DNA of 64,000 bases from Ctenosaura bakeri (GCA_948474755.1 CAOLHI010000621.1:62001-126000); one strand, 5' to 3'. Positions 48,216 to 58,455 are shown, counted from the stretch's first letter. Numbers and translations are program-made. Notes: generated from the letters alone by a model not told the origin.

Positions 48216-51200
48216 GGACTATTCAGGAGAGGACAAAAGAGCACTGGTCATTTAAACCATCAAATACTTTTCAAAAAGAATTTAGAACGGTGAAATGCAA
48301 ATAACAGTATTTCAAAATTTGATGAAGCACTGCCAAAGGACATTTGCTGGGTTTTCAAAGGCAGGATTGGGGGTGTGGCATGGGTACAGAATATTCAGAT
48401 GTTTTGTCTAAAATGTCAAGCTTTATGTATCTGGTTGTGTATTTTAAATTCCTCCAGAAGCAACTATTCTTCATACAAATGGGCTATTGAGCCTCTCTGT
48501 ACTATTAAATACTAAAATACTTGCCTGTTTCTCAAAACTGGAAGTTGATTTCTTATAGGCTCTAACTGTCCTAATTTGGCAGAGAGAGTTGTCTCTTCGA
48601 AGACATGGCCATGTTAGTCTGGATCAATATGCAAAGGGATCTTGTAGCACCTTTGAGACTGAGAAAAAGTTGACAACATAAGCTTCCATAGACTTGAGTC
48701 TGCATCATCAGATGCATGAAGTGAATTGCCTAGGAACAGAATTTATAGCCATGAATGAGCAGTTGGTATGTGTGAATAGCAACAGAAATGTAAAACTTGT
48801 GGTGATGAGGATGAGGTGATTGGGTCTGTTTTAACAGTGGTCACTGGGGGACAAGGCAGGAAGTCTCAAACATGCTACAAAATCCCAGTGCATCCTACTT
48901 TTCAGTTATTTTTAAAATGGTCCAGTTTCCCATTCCACCTCTCACTTTTCCCTTTGGCCTCAGCTTAGTTCTATTGCTGTAAACTGAGTTGAATATCCAA
49001 AAGTAATTCTCACTCAATTAATTCAGCAAGGAGGAAAGAAGAGAGAGTGGAATTTTGCCTTTCCCAATAGATTCAGGAAAAAGCAAGGTGCTGCAGTCTA
49101 CCCTGGCCTGTCTGGTTTTTTCTCATGAATAACAGTTGCCATCTTGACCACATTTTGATGTTGCTTGGCCACACAGAGTCTGGGTTTCATCTGTGAAAAA
49201 GTATGGATTTCTGTCTGCTTCCACTTTTGTCTTTCCATCGTTCTTGCTGTTGTTACAGTTCTCCCTCCACATTTGCAGGTTTCACTTTCGCAGATTTGAT
49301 TATTCACGGGGTAGGCTTGCATCTCCCCTTCCCGTTCCCTGGCCTTTTGCCCAGGGGCAGGAAGGGGAAAGATCATTGCTCCTTCTCCGGATGCCCTCCG
49401 CCACGGCCACTGTGGGTGCTCCGGAAGCAGCCTGCAGGGATATGCAGAGTGGGAGATCACCCTTTCTTTGCATGGCTGCTGCCCGTGTGGGCACACTGAC
49501 TGAAGCCAGTAGGGTCGTGCAGAGTGGGTGATCACCTGTTCTCTGCACTCACACTGCTGCTCATGCAGCCACCTTGGAAGCGGCCTGCGGGGATGTGCTG
49601 ATAGGGCAATTGCCTGATGTCTGCACGCCCTCAGCTGCCGACAGTGCAATCAGGCTCTCCATCTGCCCACCCACAGCTCTGGTGGGATCGCCCCACCAGC
49701 AGTGGGAGAGATGATGAGAGGGGAGGAAAAGATCCTTTCCTCCTTCTCACCATCTTCCTGCTGGCAGCTCTGGGAATAATTGCCCCAGCAGCGGGGGGGG
49801 GGCGAAATGGAGGAAAGACTTTTCTCCCCCTCCCATCTCCTGCCCGCTGGTGATGGCTGTCATGGGCATGTGTGCAGGGAAGGAGGGGTGCTGGGGGGGA
49901 GTTATTTGCGGTTATTTCACTTTCGCGAGGGTTCTGTGCACGTATCCCCCACGAATGTGAAGGGACTACTGTATTTGTTTTTTGGTAGTTTAGATGCCTT
50001 CCCCATGGGGCGGAGGGGGAATTCCATGGGCCCCCCTAAACCTGCCAGCGTTGCCCACCCTGATTTAATGGAGCAGCTTCCTGGTCTTCAGTGTTTTCTG
50101 GAATGTTCCATAATTTCTTTATGAACCAATGGTTTCTTCATTGCATATCAGTCTGGTTCATAAACAGAGTGTAGCAGCAACTCCAGAAACGTCTGTTGTT
50201 GATTGGATTTATGCCTCTGAAGAAGGCCAATTAATTTATAAACAAGCCAAAACACACTGGGCTTTTTAAAGAATAAACTTGAACCACCCATAATCACATG
50301 GAGCCTATAATCTATAATCCAAACTTTCTTTTTCTTAATCACAGTTATTTCTGACATGTTAGATTCTGGTATGTTTTCACTTTTAATCAAAGTCTCAGGA
50401 AATTTTTGCTTCACTATTTTCAGCTTTATCAAGCTTATGTCTCACCAGTTCTTTGCAGACAATAAATCATATTTTTGCATAGATTTCAGTGCATCATCAC
50501 AGCCACTTTAATATGGTGTTACATATATTCAGTTTATTGAATCTTCCTGGATAAACTAATGAAGTGGTCAAAAGTTTCATCTTTTTCTTTACATGGAGAA
50601 CCTTTACTATCCGTAAGTATCTCTTCAATATTTTCCTTGATGCTATTTGTCTGAAGTGGCTGTTCTTGACCTGCACCTTTAAGTACTTCAAGTTTCTTTT
50701 GTCAGTGTCCTGTTTTGTAACTATTTATATATGTTTACCTTCTTGAATTTTCCTTCTGTGCTTTTAATATACTGACCATGTACTGATCTGTTTTTCCTGG
50801 CTTGAAGTTCATTTTCCTAAGAGTTATTTCCTAGGAAAGTCTGGAGCCATAATTTTATTGCCAAGTGACTTCATGATCTTTACCAGATATCCCTTACTGC
50901 ATGTCTGCTGTTTTCCTGGTGAAAGCAGAAGAGTGGATAAATATTGTCTTGTTTTCATACCTTGGTTATGGTAACACTTCTGCCTGCCTACTACTGAGAT
51001 GCTCAAGAGGCTATTATTCCTGTTGATCTCCTCAGAAAGTGTAATTTTGTATCAGAACAGGCTTAAATAAACCAGCAACCAAATGCCAAAAAGTCTTAGC
51101 AAAAACAATGAAATAAGCCTATTTGAGATCATGCTGCTCAAGTGGAACTTGCTAACATGTGGCTTATCAATTTCTGGTTTATTTCTGGTCTGTTTCTCTC

Positions 51201-53107
51201 TTCCCCTTCTGTCATTTCTTGCTTCACAGTAGACAGCTGTGAGAACAAGCCAAGAATAAGCTAAAGTGTGTACACCTACAGCAAACCATGGATTTCTATT
51301 GTGGTTTGTTGCTGGTTAGCATGCCATGGCTTGTTAGCAGAGGAAAGCCAGATTTCAACAAACCATACCACAGCTTGTTAAATCATGTGTATGTGGTCAG
51401 TGTGTACCTTTTGTGTGGTCAGTGTGTACTTTTTGGGACAATTTGAATTAAGAAGGATTGCCCATGTAATATTTACTCTTTAAACACGTTATTGTGATTT
51501 AATAGGCTAAAACTGTGCTGGCATTTTTCCATTGTTTAGTTTAGTGGAACACAGCATACACTTAGGTGACTTATTTTTGCTGTAATATTGCTATGTCATT
51601 TTGGATATAAATCAGACTTACAGGTGTACATGTTTGACACCAACCTGAGGGGGAGAAGACAGCTGACTGGTTTATCTCCTTCCTAGTCTAACTGTTACCA
51701 CACTCCTAACAGACTCAATATCTAACCTGAACAACATATTGTAGTTTTCCTGTAAACTTTTGGGGTACAAAGTCCCATGTGATTTTCTCAATCATGTAAG
51801 GATGTCAGATGTTTTTCTGGCATTGCAATCAGACATGTTGTTTGCCCGAGCAAGACAGAGAGCCTGCTGGAGTAAACAAAGCCTATCATATTTAGCCTTT
51901 GGACTGACAGTCTCTCTGCACAGAGGGGTGAAATCCATTTCTCCTTATTTGTCCTAGTGTGTATTGAAGCCCTAGCCTGTAGTTCTCTTTTCCCTGCCTG
52001 GGATTAAACTGCTGTGCTATAGGACAATCCAACTCACTTGGTGTAGAGCATTATCATTCTGGGGTTTTCTCCCCACTTGTCTTTCCTGTTAGATCCAGAG
52101 TACAATGAGGAGCAAAATCAGATCTTCCCCCCAACATGGAAGCCACAGTCTGCCACGGGAAGGGAGAGAAATAGCATTTGGAGAGAAACTTCTACAGTTT
52201 ATTTAAAAAATATAACTCTTACATTTCTAACTTGCTCTTTTGAATGTGCAGTAACAATCTCATTCACCTTCAAAATGATCCAAAGAGGCAGAACTTATTT
52301 AAATCACCTTTTATGTAAGACAAATTGGAATTTATAACCAAGGCTTATCGGGTGATCACACAGCTACAGAAGGGGATGAAACCCATGACAAATTCACAAT
52401 CCTTGACAAATTAATAGGCCTAGGCAATATGTTCATGTCCCTGTTTCTGGTCAATAAATTCTTCTGAGGTCACAAATGGTTTCCTCTTAGGAAGGCAGAG
52501 GACCAAACTGCCAGCTAAAATGTCAGGAATGAGCAGGTCACAGGGCAGCCTGATAAGCAAACTTCCCTTGTTCCTTTCACTGGTTAATAGCAAGTAGGCA
52601 ACTAGTATATTTTGGGGAAAATACCTCTTTGCTCCTTTCACAGGACACATGCAACCTCACAAATATAGCTTCAAACATACATTTGGGTCTACTTAAAAAA
52701 AAAAATCAGAGGGAAGGTTGATGAGGAGCTTAAACATAAATAATAATCTGGCATTCAGCATTCTGTTTAGAATTCATGGCTGGGAGGGTGGTAGCTACTT
52801 TGCTGCAGATTCATAAAGGTGACTGGATTCAGCTATTCAGGTTGTGAGCATGGTATCACAGATATTACAAACTGTTGCACATCCTCACAGATCTCTGTTG
52901 CTAAGCACTCTGTGGTGCAGATCCAGAGTATAAAAGCTGTCATGTTCTAGAATATCTCCCAAAACACCGTCTGGGTGGGCAATCATTCCCCCTTCCTTGA
53001 ACAGCTCTGGAATTTCTTACCTTCTGTCGTTCCTGTCCCAAATTTGGCTGAATTAAGGCAGCTAAGAGGAAAGGGAAAATCCATGGACCTTTAAGTCTGC
53101 CCCTCAT
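41025..53107 (-). CDS. GPX3: GPX3, plasma glutathione peroxidase (selenoprotein), complete
   Basis: Secreted selenoenzyme that reduces H2O2 and lipid hydroperoxides with glutathione or thioredoxin. Join, minus strand: 53021-53107, 45214-45367, 44541-44658, 42082-42181, 41025-41237; 672 nt, 223 aa plus TAG. Residues 1-24 are a signal peptide (basic start, then [11 protein letters not shown]). Sec73 is an in-frame TGA in NVATY-U-GIT. The other catalytic tetrad members are Gln107 (NQFGKQE), Trp181 and Asn182 ([10 protein letters not shown]). Numbering is colinear with human GPX3 (226 aa). Exon sizes 154, 118 and 100 and intron phases fit the GPX family. All introns are GT-AG. A SECIS lies in the 3' UTR. 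Automated callers that treat TGA as a stop will break this gene. Confidence 0.97.
41238..42081 (-). other. GPX3: GPX3 intron 4, 0.8 kb
   Basis: No repeat or other feature recognised. A (CT)n run lies near 41922-41936. Confidence 0.75.
42082..42181 (-). CDS. GPX3: GPX3 exon 4
   Basis: One base completes Arg, then [20 protein letters not shown] and [13 protein letters not shown]. 100 nt, as in the family. This loop includes the tetramer-interface region of secreted GPX. Acceptor tttcag, donor GTTTGT. Confidence 0.97.
42450..42650 (-). mobile_element. MIR-like tRNA-derived SINE
   Basis: Minus strand: B-box-like CCAGGTTTGAATCCCC, then GACCTTTAGCTACTCATTAC and CCTGAGCTACCTCATGGTGT TGTTGTGAAAATAAAGG. 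Same type as 19751-19915. Confidence 0.65.
42716..42836 (+). mobile_element. CR1 LINE 3' end fragment
   Basis: gaggcttgatggccatctgt, gctttgagggtgttcctgca and tggcagggggttggac are almost identical to the tail of the CR1 at 43308-44253. Severely 5'-truncated copy. Confidence 0.9.
43062..43137. repeat. (ATTT)n simple repeat
   Basis: About 18 ATTT units. On the minus strand it is the (AAAT)n tail of the element whose GCCGCCTCGATCC ... GGCGGGATAA end lies at 43138-43170, so it probably began as a retroposon tail. Confidence 0.9.
43138..43290 (-). mobile_element. Retroposon 3' part, family unresolved
   Basis: Minus strand ends ...GTTCGCCGCCTCGATCCGTA TGGAGAGGCGGGATAA before (AAAT)n. It also contains the complement of ctcattttaccgacctgcga and aggatggaaggctgagtcaa, a stretch common in reptile repeats. 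Confidence 0.55.
43308..44253 (+). mobile_element. CR1 LINE, 5'-truncated, well preserved
   Basis: Reverse-transcriptase end of CR1: [24 protein letters not shown] (with the catalytic F-A-D-D box), [20 protein letters not shown] and [20 protein letters not shown]. The frame is open for about 150 codons and then shifts. The 3' end is ggttggactggatggcctgt and an ATTCTATG-type octamer tail (tctatgattctatg). Among the youngest-looking elements here. It lies antisense in a GPX3 intron. Confidence 0.93.
44541..44658 (-). CDS. GPX3: GPX3 exon 3
   Basis: Encodes [39 protein letters not shown], then two bases of Arg. Holds the catalytic Gln (GKQE). 118 nt, the standard GPX size. Acceptor cttgtag, donor GTGAGC. 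Confidence 0.97.
44659..45213 (-). other. GPX3: GPX3 intron 2, 0.55 kb
   Basis: Short intron with no recognisable repeat. Confidence 0.8.
45214..45367 (-). CDS. GPX3: GPX3 exon 2 with selenocysteine TGA
   Basis: Encodes [43 protein letters not shown], Sec (TGA at 45236-45238) and GITMQYL, plus one base. 154 nt, as in human. Acceptor cttccag, donor GTAAGA. Confidence 0.97.
45236..45238 (-). promoter_or_regulatory. GPX3: Selenocysteine (UGA) recoding codon
   Basis: In-frame TGA on the minus strand between Tyr and Gly, at the exact position of Sec73 of human GPX3. Decoded as Sec by the SECIS / EFSEC / tRNA-Sec machinery. Confidence 0.96.
46218..46310. repeat. 'ctgggagttgtagtcc' palindromic repeat
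   Basis: Left arm actgcaactcccagaagcct, centre ggccagcatagccaatggtg, right arm atactgggagctgaagtcca. The arms are imperfect inverted copies. Relatives lie at 20403-20445, 24180-24240, 24915-25020, 26450-26510, 44370-44430, 46860-46985 and 62456-62510. A nonautonomous repeat frequent in reptile DNA; family not named. Confidence 0.65.
46659..46758 (+). mobile_element. tRNA-derived SINE, internally deleted
   Basis: The head aaagccagagtggtgtagtg attgagtg joins almost directly to the tail ggcagcgacttgaaggcaaa tagcaacaaca. The middle 100 bp of the family body is missing. Confidence 0.75.
46860..46985. repeat. Palindromic repeat, second copy in this intron
   Basis: gaggactggtggccttccaa, atgttggactatacttttga, ggccagcctagctgggggtg and atgggaacttcagtcc follow the same layout as 46218-46310. 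Confidence 0.6.
47009..47110 (-). repeat. (ATC)n tract and L2-like tail
   Basis: Thirteen ATC units, then ttatctatttatttataaca ccctttataccaaagggccg aacaacc. On the minus strand this reads as a '...GGTATAAAGGG...AAATAAA(GATGAT)n' end, like the TGATGA tail of the 10950-12330 LINE. Confidence 0.7.
48187..48208. repeat. (GA)n microsatellite
   Basis: Eleven GA units followed by a G-rich run (gtgggggggac). Confidence 0.9.
48598..48720 (+). repeat. 'catgttagtctggatca' interspersed repeat
   Basis: agacatggccatgttagtct, gcaaagggatcttgtagcac, ctttgagactgagaaaaagt and ataagcttccatagactt ... catcatcagatgcat. Same family as 34128-34270; this copy is more complete at its right end. Confidence 0.75.
49256..49971. 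mobile_element. Tigger/pogo-like MITE, 716 bp, GC-rich interior
   Basis: Flanked by TA on both sides (49254-49255, 49972-49973). Terminal inverted repeats: CAGTTCTCCCTCCACATTTG at the left, and CAGTAGTCCCTTCACATTC as the complement of the right end. The inner ends carry 'ttcactttcgcagatttgat' and 'gttatttcactttcgcgagg'. The interior is GC-rich with diverged tandem units (gcagagtgggagatcaccct, gcagagtgggtgatcacctg). No transposase. Confidence 0.85.
50205..50275 (+). repeat. Repeat with hammerhead-like core, plus strand
   Basis: cctctgaagaaggccaatta ... aacaagccaaaacacactgg, followed by agaataaa. Same order as 22499-22575: CTGAnGA, GGC/GCC stem, (G)AAA, short hairpin, AATAAA. Here the GAAA reads AAAA, so the core is also broken. 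Confidence 0.4.
53021..53107 (-). CDS. GPX3: GPX3 exon 1 (signal peptide)
   Basis: Encodes [20 protein letters not shown] then PNLGQERQK. The start is chosen because it gives a proper signal peptide, sits in CAGCACCATGA (A at -3) and matches human exon 1 length and its GQEKSK end. Donor GTAAGA. Upstream in-frame Met codons exist but would bury the hydrophobic core. Confidence 0.9.
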
Positions 53108-53290
53108 GGTGCTGACAGCAGGAGGGGCAAACATCCCCTTCTTGCCTTCCCGGAGGGCTAGCTTGCTGTAGTAGGTCTCTCTCCTTTCGCCTCTTCCTTC
53201 TCTCTGCACAGGCTGCCACCTTCCAGCACAATAAACAGCCAGATAAATAAAAACACAGAAGCCAAGTGCCTACAGCCAATCGGGAAGCAG
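53108..53290 (-). promoter_or_regulatory. GPX3: Probable GPX3 5' UTR and promoter
   Basis: On the minus strand an inverted CCAAT box (ATTGG, 53276-53280) is followed by a TATA-like TTTTTATTTATC (53243-53254). A start site about 30 nt further on would give a 5' UTR of roughly 105 nt before the ATG at 53107. Inferred from motifs only. Confidence 0.45.
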
Positions 53291-53612
53291 CAATGCCTTG
53301 AGGGCTGATCCAGTAGTTATTAACCCTGTGAGCTCTGGCTCAAGCATTGCTCGCAGACTGATGGACCACATGCTCTCTTTGAAACCTGGAGGCGGGGAGG
53401 CAAACTCCCTTACACTCCTTCTCAGATACAAAAATTGAGGGCAGGAATCTGGACTAGAGGCAAGATCTGAAAAAATGTAACATATCCACAGTTGTCAAAC
53501 AGACTGTACCACAATATGATTCTAGCATGTATCAGCCCGGCAGTTAAGTCATATTGCCAAGCTTGGGCCCAAGCTCACTTACTTGGGAGTAAGTCCCACT
53601 GAACTATCTCTA
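53291..53612. other. GPX3 upstream flank
   Basis: No gene or repeat recognised. This is where further upstream GPX3 control elements would lie. Confidence 0.5.
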
Positions 53613-53952
53613 TGACCCTTTCCACAACTCACCTTTTTGTGGAGCTGGGGTGCAGAGATCGTGTGAGCAGCCTCTTGCGAGAGGCTCTCGTGTCCCAGGC
53701 TGCCCTGGGGCAGGAAGTGCGAGCGCCATGGCTCCGGAGTTCTGCATGTACAGGAAGTGTGTGCAGGACCCCAGAGCGATGTGTGATCGCACACCATTTT
53801 CGGCTCGAAGCCAAAAATGAAATAGTGCGCGATCGGTATCTGCCAGCCCCTGGAGCATCGTGCAATTGTGAGTGTGTCGTGTGGACCGCTACTCACATTT
53901 GCGTGATGCTTGAGGGGCCCTTTCGCATGGCAAATGCCATGCAAAAAGGGCC
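53613..53952 (-). mobile_element. CpG-rich MITE, copy A
   Basis: Inverted ends: left gaccctttcc, right gggccctttcgc ... gcaaaaagggcc. The interior is unusually CpG-dense (tcgtgtgagcagcctcttgc, gagaggctctcgtgtcccag, gcgcgatcggtatctgcc). Matches 60502-60889 in the opposite orientation. Nonautonomous; the open frames over it are by-products of its GC content. Confidence 0.75.
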
Positions 53953-54030
53953 TAAGTGGACAAATATAGGACTGTGTAGCTCTCTCAAAAGTCATACTAA
54001 ACAAAATGCTCTTGTGTGTAGTTAGATTTT

Positions 54031-54208
54031 GAGAATCAGCATGGTGTAATAGTCTGAGTGTTGGACTACAGCCCTGGATACCAGCCATGGAAGCCCGGTG
54101 GGTAACCTTGGGCATGTCACACATTCTCAGCCCCAGAAAGTCCTGTAATAGGGTTGCCTTAGGGTTGCCATAAATTAGAAATGACTTGAAGGCACATTGC
54201 AACAATAG
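54031..54208 (+). mobile_element. tRNA-derived SINE
   Basis: agaatcagcatggtgtaata (A-box region), gtgttggactacagccctgg, gggtaaccttgggcatgtca, agggttgccataaattagaa and atgacttgaaggcac, then gcaacaa. Typical squamate SINE, with the centre shortened. Confidence 0.85.
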
Positions 54209-54684
54209 TTAGATTTAATTTGCCTTCTCATTACTAGGAGAAGAGGGGCTGGATCAGATCTTAGCAATGGCATCAAAGCCATAATTTTGGCATACAGCCT
54301 TAGATTTCTTAGATAGACTTTAAAACCTGTGCATCTTGTCACCTGTCTTGTCTCTTCGATGGAAAGGGCCAAAGAACAGACTGTTCAGAGCCATTTCATG
54401 CAAGTGTCCCATTCCAACATATTATATGCATACAAAACAAACTGTACCCCACGGAAGTTAATAGCATAGTAAATTTATTAAGGTGCTACAGAGCGCATTG
54501 TTTAGGGCAACATATAGCATTCATGAGTAGGATCAACCAACCAAAACCAATTCTGGGACTTGGCATATTCTGAACAGTTGAGTACTGCAACTCCTTCTGC
54601 CTACAGCATTTCCTATATATTTTTCCTACTCCTCCTTTCCATTTCAATCCAAACAGATTGTCTTTGTTCTCAACCAGTTCCTGG

Positions 54685-55660
54685 ATAAGGGCAGACAAAC
54701 TGAAACTTAACCTAGACAAGAGAGATATGTTCCCAGTTAATTGAAAACAAGTCAGGAAATAAGGATTTGTCCTGTGCTGGATGAGGTTATATTCCCCAGA
54801 AAAACATAGGTCTACAGTTTCCATGTGTTCCTGGATCAGCCCTGAGCCTGGAAGCTTAGGTCTCAGCAATGGGCAGGAGTGCCTTTACGCAGTTAAGTCT
54901 TGTATGTCAGCTGGGCCCATTCCTGATGACTCTGGATCTGGACACAGTGACCAACCTCTTAGGTACATCCTGTTTGTATTACTATAATGTGTTCTACACG
55001 GGGCTGCCTTTGAAGAGTGCAAATTTCAGTTGGTCCAAATAGTGCAGCCAGATTGTTCACTGGAGCTGGCTAGAAGGAGCACATGACTCCCTTGTTGCAA
55101 CAGCTCTATTAACTGCCAGTTTGTTTCTGGGCACAAGTCAAAGTGTACTTTAGTGGCATTTAAAGCCCTATACAGCTCAGGTCAAGATTATCTGCAGGAC
55201 CATATTCTCCCATATCAGCCTGTTCATGTTTTGAGATCTTCTGGAGAGGCTCTTCTTTCTATCCCTCACAGATACATCTGGTGGGAAAAGGAGAGAGGGC
55301 CTTTTCAGTGGCTGCCCCAGGCTCTGGAACTCCCTTCTGGGAGATGTTGGACTGGCACCGTCCTTGCTATCTTTCTGCCAGCAGAATAAGACTTTGGTAG
55401 GCCTTTGAAGACTGACTGTTTAAGGGGAATGGGCCTTGCAGAATCATGCTGTACTGTTTAAGTGTTGTTTTTTAACATTTGCTGTTTTTAATACCTATGT
55501 TTTTAAATGGTTTTAATTTTATCGATACTTCGATCATATTTTTAACTGTAGTTTTTAGTGTGTGTGTGCATGCACACATCTGTGTATAGCTGTGTTTCTT
55601 TTAACTGTTGTAAGCTGAGTCCCAGACTGGGACAATGGGGGGATATAAATACAGCATAAA
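54685..55660 (+). mobile_element. 5'-truncated L2-like LINE
   Basis: Readable pieces: DKLKLNLDK-like start ('gcagacaaactgaaacttaa cctagacaag'), 'aatagtgcagccagattgtt', 'ttaaagccctatacagctca', 'gggccttttcagtggctgcc' and 'ctctggaactcccttctgg'. It ends gctgagtcccagactgggac ... atataaata. Degraded. Confidence 0.85.
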
Positions 55661-55662
55661 TC

Positions 55663-56467
55663 TGTTACCCTGATTTCTGGGGGTCCCGGGAGGGACACCA
55701 CAATGTGCTCAAAATATGGGGAATTGGAATTAGCTCAGAGCACGACCTGGCACTGCGAAAGGCAGGGTAACTTAGCGAGATCTTGAACGGGTTCAGGCCA
55801 AGCCAAGAACTAGGCAAGTCGTTCAGTTTAAAGATTTTATTAAACTTTCAGTAATTAAAGCAAACAATAACACACACACTCACGCACTCATTCAAGAACT
55901 AATGAAGAAGAAAGTGAGGAAAATTAATAGGGATTTTGAGAGGATTTCTGGGATGATACTCCACCCGATCCTGATGCCCATTGAAAGCGGTGAAACTCAG
56001 AACAGGGGAGGGGGTTGAAGGGAACGCTTCGGCAAACAGAGTGACGGCAATTCGGGAGGAAAATGTAAACGAACCCCCCACACACACAGATAAAAACATG
56101 GGGTTTTTATACACCTGGAGGGCTAGTTCTCTCTAGTTCTCTCCCGGGGAGAACAAAGGTAAGGAGGGCTAAATCAAAGCCCCCAACAACAAACATCTCC
56201 GGCTGAATGTTTCTCGGTGCTTTGTGAATGACTCTGCCTGAGTGAGACACAGGCACAGTTAGAGGAAAATTGCCCTCACCTGGCAGGCTGATTGTGATTC
56301 TACTGAGCTGCCATACCAGTGTGAAGGGCCCTTTGTCTGTTTGATGGTCAGAATGTCTAGAGGGGTCCCTGGCTACGTGACAGATTGAGTCACTTGGCTT
56401 GACCAAAGTTTTCCTAACTTCCACCTTTCAGCCTTCCTGCCTACGTGCACTTACAGTGACCCTGTCA
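55663..56467 (-). mobile_element. Solo LTR 1
   Basis: Begins TGTTACCCTGATTTCTGGGG on the + strand and ends CCCTGTCA, so the minus-strand element is TGACAG...TAACA. A poly(A) signal AATAAA on minus falls near 55837-55842. Shares 'ggtcccgggagg', 'ggcagggtaacttagc' and 'agatcttgaac' with LTRs 2 and 3. No target duplication seen. No internal retroviral genes nearby. Confidence 0.75.
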
Positions 56468-56569
56468 GACACATGGAATGATTTTTAATATTAGCCACAT
56501 GGAGATATCAATTTGATGTGGTGAATTAATAAATTGTAGACCCTGGGAGGGAGCTATTAGCCATATTAA

Positions 56570-56594
56570 CAAATCAATCAATCAATCAATCAAT
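56570..56594. repeat. (AATC)n simple repeat
   Basis: Six AATC units. Confidence 0.9.
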
Positions 56595-56599
56595 AGGAT

Positions 56600-58455
56600 A
56601 TGAGTACATACATATGTCAAGGGGTTATGTCCTCTGACATCTGTTGGCCTGTGCAGCAGAGGGCTGTAGATGGATGCGTCTTGTCTCCCATTGTATTATG
56701 GTTCACCACTCCTGCTTTGTACCCAAGTAGGCAAGGACTTTGACAAATTTCCAGTCTTCACCTGTTCTTTGCATTATACCTTCAGGGAAATACACCATTT
56801 TCAAACCTATTCAAGTCAAAATTTGAAGCTTCTTTTGATGATAAATGGTTTTTAAAAATTGTTTTTCAGCTTTTTGCTGCAAATTTTTAGCTTCACTAAC
56901 TTTCAAGTGGCATCTTCTATGTTATGAGCATGATTGTACTTCATGCTCACTGAGTGTAATTCTCCACGAGTGGGGCTTCTCTTCTACAAAATCTCTTTAT
57001 CCCACTCTTTCCCAGAGATTTTCCCACTCTTTTTCCCAGAGATTTAGTAGTGTGGGGGAGAGCGTGGGCTGTCTAGGCAGCATCTAGCTCCAGTTCTGGA
57101 ACCAGGAGTAAAAAAAAGAAAAGATGTTGAAAAGAGAACAGCACCTGCCAGAAGTTCTACAGCTGAAAGAAGAGAGCAAATATGGGCCACTAGGTGATGT
57201 TTGCTTTTCCTTGTGATCTCTCCCCTTGTCTCCAAGTTATAGGACTACAACCTGAAGCTGCCCAAGCACCCTACCTTCTTCTGACTGTTAAATGATTGTG
57301 AGAGAACATTCTAGCACTGACACATTGCCTTGGAGAGGAGATTGCAAAAGGCGATACTGAATGCCTCCATAACATCTCAAAAGTGACACAGTCCTGGTTA
57401 CGCCTATTTATGTCACCAACAGAATTTTAGCAGGTGTAAATAAAAGCCTAGCTCTTTCTGTTAGTCTCAACTGAATTAGACACACTGGCTATTTCTGAAC
57501 TACATTGTTGCAGTGCTATTGTTCCACTTTCAACATCCTGTGAAATTCTGTGGTTTGTCGTTTATTGAGGCCCAAGAGCTCTCTGGCTGGGAATTCTAAA
57601 TGCCCCTCCCTATACTGCAAAGCCCAAAATTCCACAGGATGTTGAAAGTGGAGTAATAGCACCATAACAGTATAGTGCAGAAATGGCCATTGAATCAAAG
57701 GAACTTACTGCTAGGTGCTGACGTACCAAGTTACCATTGATTCAGTGGGTCTCCTCTAGTGAAGGTTAACAACAAGATTTTGGCCAGATTCTTTACAGAA
57801 ATACATTTCTGCTTAGCTCTAGCAAAACGTTATTTTTTCATAATGCCCAAGGTGATTATTTAAGAAACTTCAGTTAAGAACTGAATTGCTTTAGATCAGG
57901 GGTGGGCAGTTGCACATGGGGGGGGGATTTTGACTTCTATGCTGCCCTCTTCCTCACACACATATCATAATCATTTTCAGATGCACCAGAAGTAAAGTCA
58001 CATCACTTGCAACCATCATATTGGCTAAATTTGGGGAGTGTTATTTTGAGACTGATGAGTCACCATATTTACAGCCAGTTTGGGTTTGGCAAGGTATTGG
58101 CAAAAAATGCCTGAAAATAGTACATTGTAAATGGTAGGGGGAGCTTTGCGGGTGCATTTTCTCCACCCTTGCTTAAAATCAAGCAAGATCAAGTAAAAAC
58201 AAAGCAGACTAAGTTCCCAAACAAGAATTCAGTTTGCAGCAATGGAAGTAGGCTGAAGACAAAGGGTAAAGTGAGGAGAGGAGAGAGAAGCTAAGGCATT
58301 TTAAAAGTACAGAGGAATAGTCAGGACTGTCTCTGCCAAAGTAGCTTTCTACATTGTGAATGATCAAGGATAGACAAAATGATTTTGGGGAAGGGAGAAG
58401 CATATTGACGTATATGTATACTTCCAGTGTTACTGTTCTTTAACAGGAGTCAGTA
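56600..58455. other. Intergenic, one palindromic MITE
   Basis: Contains the MITE at 57487-57688; positions 56600-57480 and 57690-58455 show nothing else assignable. Confidence 0.6.
57487..57688. mobile_element. Palindromic MITE with about 70-bp inverted arms
   Basis: The left arm starts ggctatttctgaactacatt and carries gtgctattgttccactttca acatcctgtg. The complement of the right end reads ggccatttctgcactatact ... gtgctattactccactttca acatcctgtg. The loop between the arms is about 60 bp. As RNA it would form a long hairpin. No target duplication was evident. Confidence 0.8.

Larger units (their letters stand above)
45368..53020 (-). other. GPX3: GPX3 intron 1, 7.65 kb
   Basis: Large first intron with many repeats: 46218-46310, 46659-46758, 46860-46985, 47009-47110, 48187-48208, 48598-48720, 49256-49971 and 50205-50275. 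No other gene seen. Positions 50280-52980 show nothing assignable; a 14-bp direct repeat (tgtggtcagtgtgtac) occurs twice near 51391-51430. Confidence 0.75.

Noticed and set aside
49098..49850. Open frames up to 183 codons as a gene
   Set aside because: They lie within the GC-rich interior of a TA-flanked MITE and have low-complexity, repeat-driven composition.
53108..53279. Upstream in-frame ATGs extending GPX3 exon 1
   Set aside because: They would put charged sequence before the hydrophobic core; the ATG at 53107 gives a normal signal peptide with a good start context.
53590..54205. Long overlapping open frames on both strands as genes
   Set aside because: They fall in a CpG-rich MITE and a SINE. 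Their frames match no family I recognise, and the reverse-oriented copy at 60502-60889 shows the same artefact.
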